From: Parasponia andersonii
Lineage: Eukaryota; Streptophyta; Magnoliopsida; Rosales; Cannabaceae
Length of the DNA stretch: 64,000 nucleotides
Direction of reading: 5' to 3'
Assembly: GCA_002914805.1 (NCBI GenBank)
Contig: JXTB01000124.1
Coordinates: 567,939-631,938 of the forward strand
In this document: piece by piece, positions 60,501 through 64,000 of the stretch
How the letters are laid out: each line of letters opens with the position of its first letter
How positions within the stretch are numbered: position 1 is the first letter of the stretch
Notes under the pieces: generated by a model
The model's input: only the letters and a program-made list of their open reading frames with translations
Database searches by the model: none
What the model was told of the DNA's origin: nothing
Position numbers and translations under genes: made by a program

Positions 60501-60880
60501 AGCAGATGCTCACAGCTTCTTCCATTATGAAGGCAGAGATTATAGCTTATCATGAGGCTACAGATTAAGGGATATGACTGCGAAATTTTATCACCGAGCT
60601 GCGAATTATTGATGGCATAGAAAAACTATTGAAGATTTATTGTGATAATAGAGTCGATGTTCTATATTCCAATAACAACAAAAGCTCATCAAAGTCTAAA
60701 TATAAAGACATTAAGTTTCTAGTTGTTAAAGAAATAATTCAGAGTCATCTAGTTTCTATAAAACATATTAGAACTAACTCTACATTGGCGGATCTGCTCA
60801 CCAAAGGTTTAATGCCTAAAGTGTTTTATGAGCACGCTGCTCATATGGGTGTTGTACCATTTAAGGATATTCAGAATTAG
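57600..60880 (+). pseudogene. pol region of copia element 2 (protease trace, integrase, RT, RNase H)
   Basis: A protease-like segment is near 57600-57700. GAG-pre-integrase and integrase occupy about 57990-58960, ending in YFIGYSERYKGFKFYDSSNR. RT is at about 59350-60200, with NVWNLVELPAGKKPIGYKWI, FKTKRDSKGNIKRHK and DVKTMFLNNDIEEMIYMVQP. RNase H with IYCDNRVDVLYS and STLADLLTKGL closes near 60879. Copia order is clear; many breaks. Confidence 0.87.
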
Positions 60881-61330
60881 TAATTTTACAAGTTCTCATG
60901 TGATAGACATACTTATTATTTGATATCAATAAAGTGATAGTTTTCTCTTATACTCTGAATTTATATTTTACTTTCTTTCTATCTGTTGTTTTGTATAAAG
61001 TTGCGATTTTACATAAAGAGAAAGACAAAGGTTGATTCATTGGAATTATAAAGTAGGACCAAATGGAAATAGGCATGTAAGATCACTTTTCGTGTGATTT
61101 CCATGCCACACATCCATATTTGATTCATATCATTATGTGCATTGATTTAGTAATCCTTGATAAGTTTAGTTTCCTACATAATTACAATGAAGACCGTTTC
61201 AGTTTCATGTTGATATAGAAGATGGTTCAGATTTTCTTAATAATTTCTTAACAGACAACAATAAAGTGTGTACTCAAGTTTTCATTATATAATTATCTTA
61301 AGAAAAACCTTTGTAGCCCAAGTGGGAGAT

Positions 61331-61838
61331 TTTTGGGTTTACTTATGTAATCCAATATATGGGCCATATGATTTATAACAATTATATAATATTAGGGCTA
61401 TCTAATTCAGTGGGGTCATTAATTGATCTAATTATGAACTCAGGAAATTACCTATTTAGTGTGAACTCTGTAATGTATGGTTCCCTAATTCTAGTCCAAT
61501 AAGGATTGATGGAGTCTCTATTGGCTACTAGTATATAAAGACATAACTATTATAGTTTTGATTTCCGAGACAAATAAAATGTTTGCTCTTTTCTTCTACC
61601 TCTATCAATAAAGAGAGTTTCTATTGAGTATATATAGAGTATTCTGGTTGTAGAAGACCTTCTACCCTCAGGCTCTAATTAATTAATCGTTTTCGTTAAC
61701 ATGATCTCGTCTTCTGTTGTCAAACATGATGGATCCAGGTTAGTCACAGTTTTCTCTTGACAAATCTTTTCCTGACAATTTGCCGTAATAAATCCTAAGA
61801 TTGTATTTAGTTTAACAATCCATTATGTACATCTAATA
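61331..61838 (+). repeat. 3' LTR of copia element 2
   Basis: It is preceded by the purine tract AAGTGGGAGA and begins TTTTGGGTTTACTTATG; it ends ATCTAATA at 61838. The next base starts the F-box gene remnant. Confidence 0.9.
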
Positions 61839-62026
61839 CCGGATGTACAACTTAGTAAATTGAGAATCCAAAATTAAATCATGCCATGTCTTGCATACGC
61901 ACTTACATGTGATTAGGCTCTTAGTTGAAAGTTTTTTTTTTTTGAATGAAGTTGAAAGTTTTAATAGAATATTGGTAAAGATTTCCGTAGGAAGATAGGC
62001 TATAAAGGGAAAAGCCCTTTGAAAAT
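61839..62026 (-). pseudogene. F-box domain, first part of the gene split by copia element 2
   Basis: The minus strand encodes FIAYLPTEIFTNILLKLST, then KSLITCKCVCKTWHDLILDS and QFTKLYIR, an almost textbook F-box (SKP1-binding) that stops at the retroelement border. It continues the gene whose body lies at 53997-55328: the F-box ends where the body's spacer begins. A 9-residue insertion (SFKKKKLST) sits in the middle, caused by 27 bp at 61923-61949. The start codon is not visible; the upstream side runs straight into the CACTA terminus at 62027. Confidence 0.85.
61923..61958 (-). repeat. Direct repeat with poly(A) insert inside the F-box
   Basis: AGTTGAAAG occurs at 61923-61931 and 61950-61958; between them are twelve T and GAATGA. 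On the gene's strand this reads as a 9-bp duplication flanking TCATTC plus a 12-A run, the shape of a tiny target-primed retrotransposition product. The net gain is 27 bp, in frame. Confidence 0.7.
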
Positions 62027-62530
62027 CACTACAAGAAACATGACTTTCACCGACGCATTTTGTTGTCGAAAAAAGTAGCATAAAACCGTGGCGAAAGGTA
62101 TTTGACAATTACTGACGTAATTTCTCGTCGATGTAAGACTGTAGCTAAATGTCACTTTCTGATGGAAATTTAATTTTTTCGGTAAAAGTAACCTTCGCCG
62201 ACGCATTAGTGAGTTTTATCGACGCACGATTTACGTCGGCGAAAATATGACTATATTCGAAATCTACTTGACTTTCACCGATAAATAAATGCATCGGTGA
62301 AAGTCATAGAATTACCAACGTATTTATGCATCGGTGAAAGTTATTAAAGAAATAATTTAAGAACGTACAATACATTTTCTAACATTAAAATGCGTCGCTG
62401 AAAATATCTAGAAAATATTTTTAAAATAAAAATATCTTTACTGATGACAAAACCTGTCGGTGAATATATTTTCGTAGAATATAAATAATCTTTTACCGAC
62501 ACAATTCTGCATCGACAAAAATGTTACTAA
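62027..62530. repeat. Subterminal repeats of the CACTA element
   Basis: Short words such as TTCACCGACGCAT, ATGCATCGGTGAAAGT, GTCGGCGAAAAT and TTTACCGACACAATT recur in both orientations, often as pairs around an ATGCAT centre. In CACTA elements such repeats bind the transposon's own DNA-binding protein (TnpA type). The count is about ten. Confidence 0.8.
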
Positions 62531-62711
62531 TTTGTTAAAAAAATTTATTTAATTGATTTTTATAATTATTTATTAATTAATAATTAATAATTAATTTGGT
62601 TAACTAATATATTAAAATTTGGAAGAAGATATATTAACACAAATTTTATTAAATAAAGAAAATATACAAATTGTATCTAAAATTAGAACATATGATAAAA
62701 TAAAAAAATAT

Positions 62712-63825
62712 CTACAATTCTGAAGACGGAGACAGTGGCATCTCGATGCCGACCTTTGCAATCAATGTTTGAAGTATCCGATTTTGCTCGTTGAGATGTT
62801 GCTGAGTCTCCTCGAGCCAGCATTGGTTCTCTGCTTCCTTTTCGGCCATTTGTCGCTAAGTCTCGTCGATCCACCCTGCGTGCTCTGCATCCTTTTCAAC
62901 TAGCTGTTGCTTCAAGGTGGCGATGGTCTCAGCGACTTGTCCCGTGATGGCAGCCCTCTGTCCTCCTATACTTTTCAGCCGAGGGAGTGCTCCCAACCCT
63001 TTCTGCCACCTAGATCTAGTCCTTAAAGCCTTGGACATTATCTGAAATTCATTGACTTGTTCTGGCCTGACCACATACTCAGCAGACGAGGCACCATCCC
63101 CAAGCTCAGACTGAGTTTGATTGAGCACCTCTGCCCCAGACGTAACCATCTTCGCCTACAAAATAAAATAAAAATTAAAGTAATTATAATTTATATATGC
63201 AAATTAAATATTTTAAACAAACAAAATGAATTCTTACATACTTCTCCTAGGTGTACTCGTTATGCCAACCAGACGACTTGAGATAGCGGTTCTTGAAGTA
63301 GTCGATAGGGCTCATAAGCTCTCCGGTCTTTAGGTTGCCCTGTGAAAAGTAGGAAAAAAAAGGTAGATTATTTGATTATAGTATATTTTGTACTGATTAG
63401 AGAAAATGTTTGACTTTCTAACTTTCGCTTTCATCTGGCTAATCATGGTAGATGACCCCTGTGCAGGCGAATACAATTGCTTAAACCGATTTTCCGAGTT
63501 CTGTGTTGAGAGTTTCTGCAAAAATACACAAGTTGTTAATTTCACTATTGATTATAATTTATTCTTAATAATTAAACTTTTTTTTTTGTAAAAGCATGTT
63601 AATTACCTCAAACTCTTGAGAACCGAAATGATCATACAAAATATTCCACTGATCGAAGGGAACGTTCTTGTATGTATTGGCCTTAATAAAAGCCATATCC
63701 CTCTTACCCCCCATTTTCGTAAAATGATTCCGCATCATGTTGCGCCAATCCCATAAATATGCCATCATGGACTGCTCAATAAAGTCCATGAAGAGTGTAT
63801 CAGACCGAGGATAATAAAACTTCAT
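62712..63825 (-). pseudogene. Transposase_24 (Ptta/En/Spm type) gene of the CACTA element, 3' part
   Basis: Minus-strand exons fit 63825-63607 (FIEQSMMAYLWDWRNMMRNH; VPFDQWNILYDHFGSQEFE), 63515-63423 (KLSTQNSENRFKQLYSPAQG), 63339-63242 (GNLKTGELMSPIDYFKNRYL) and a last exon ending at 62712 with a coiled coil rich in Gln/Glu (ATLKQQLVEKDAEHAGWIDE; WLEETQQHLNEQNRILQTLI). The order and spacing match plant En/Spm-associated Transposase_24 proteins, thought to help the transposase bind DNA. In-frame TAG codons near 63248 and at 62856, where the pattern expects Gln or Glu, and an uncertain phase at the last junction suggest decay. Earlier exons lie right of the window. Confidence 0.75.
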
Positions 63826-64000
63826 CTGGAAAATTAAAATGGACAATTATTAATAAAGACTTTTATTAAAATAGCTTAAAATAAATATTTTAGAAAAGTC
63901 ACTCACCTCCATCTGATTCAAGATGAGCTCAATGTCTTCTTTCTTCATATCCTTCCACGTTGAGTAGAAGCTAGGATGGTGTCTCTAACCGTCTTAGCAA

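Larger units (their letters stand above)
55329..61838 (+). mobile_element. Ty1/copia LTR retrotransposon 2, inserted in a host F-box gene, broken
   Basis: A 6.5-kb fossil element: LTRs 55329-55838 and 61331-61838, gag, integrase, RT, RNase H. The flanks CCTGA (55324-55328) and CCGGA (61839-61843) agree at four of five bases, a worn target duplication. F-box gene sequence lies on both outer sides, in the opposite orientation. LTR difference looks like roughly a tenth or a little more. The coding region carries well over ten breaks. It is of the same broad class as element 1 but not the same family. Confidence 0.92.
62027..64000 (-). mobile_element. CACTA (En/Spm) DNA transposon, left terminus and part of gene region; continues beyond window
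   Basis: The terminus CACTACAAGAAA at 62027 is the classic plant CACTA end. It is followed by about 500 bp of subterminal repeats and then by exons of a Transposase_24-type gene on the minus strand. The main transposase (TNP2 type) and the other terminus must lie right of the window. The 3-bp target duplication cannot be tested here; the bases before the terminus are AAT. Confidence 0.88.

Overview
The window is nuclear DNA of a flowering plant, very probably a eudicot. It is AT-rich, its genes have spliced GT-AG introns, and it holds a plant-specific ROP GTPase, plant F-box/FBA genes, and plant lineages of LTR retrotransposons, CACTA elements and MITEs. I cannot name the species. Only three host genes look whole; most of the rest is mobile-element fossils and decayed spacer.

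Layout. 1-11966: most of a Ty3/gypsy element of the Tat lineage (gag, protease, RT, two RNase H blocks, integrase), then two tandem-repeat arrays and a spliced accessory gene on the opposite strand; the window starts inside its 5' LTR. 11967-12808: the 3' remnant of a host F-box gene directly against the 3' LTR. 14560-16246 (+): a complete three-exon gene for mitochondrial ribosomal protein uL29m (MRPL47), with one apparent GC-AG intron. 18435-21925 (-): a complete eight-exon type II ROP GTPase (ROP10/11 group), 211 aa. 25890-31550 (-): a gag-only, Ogre/Tat-like LTR element with a degenerate minisatellite. 32.2-33.9 kb: four related MITEs sitting in TA microsatellites. 34.8-38.1 kb: five copies of a second MITE family with GGCTATGTTTGG ends, and a solo LTR between them. 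38844-38936: assembly gap. 39.4-40.2 kb: a TLC-domain pseudogene against a CACTA-like terminus. 43100-45294 (-): a complete two-exon BCS1-type AAA-ATPase of 528 aa, flanked by directly repeated non-coding segments. 48938-53635: copia element 1. 53997-62026 (-): a host F-box/FBA gene cut in two by copia element 2 (55329-61838). 62027 to the window end: the left end of a CACTA transposon with part of its Transposase_24-type gene.

The three intact genes (translation in mitochondria, ROP signalling at the membrane, an AAA motor) have no evident joint pathway. What unites the window is its history: F-box genes hit twice by retroelements, MITEs that land in TA microsatellites or next to their own kind, and Tat-lineage elements that generate tandem repeats. 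The most unusual items are the antisense spliced gene and twin repeat arrays of the Tat element, the TA-microsatellite MITE family, the split F-box gene with a small poly(A)-bearing insertion, and a TLC gene fragment that may have been captured by a CACTA element.

All coordinates come from reading by eye. Exon borders were fixed by reading frame, GT/AG signals and remembered family sequences, not by alignment.
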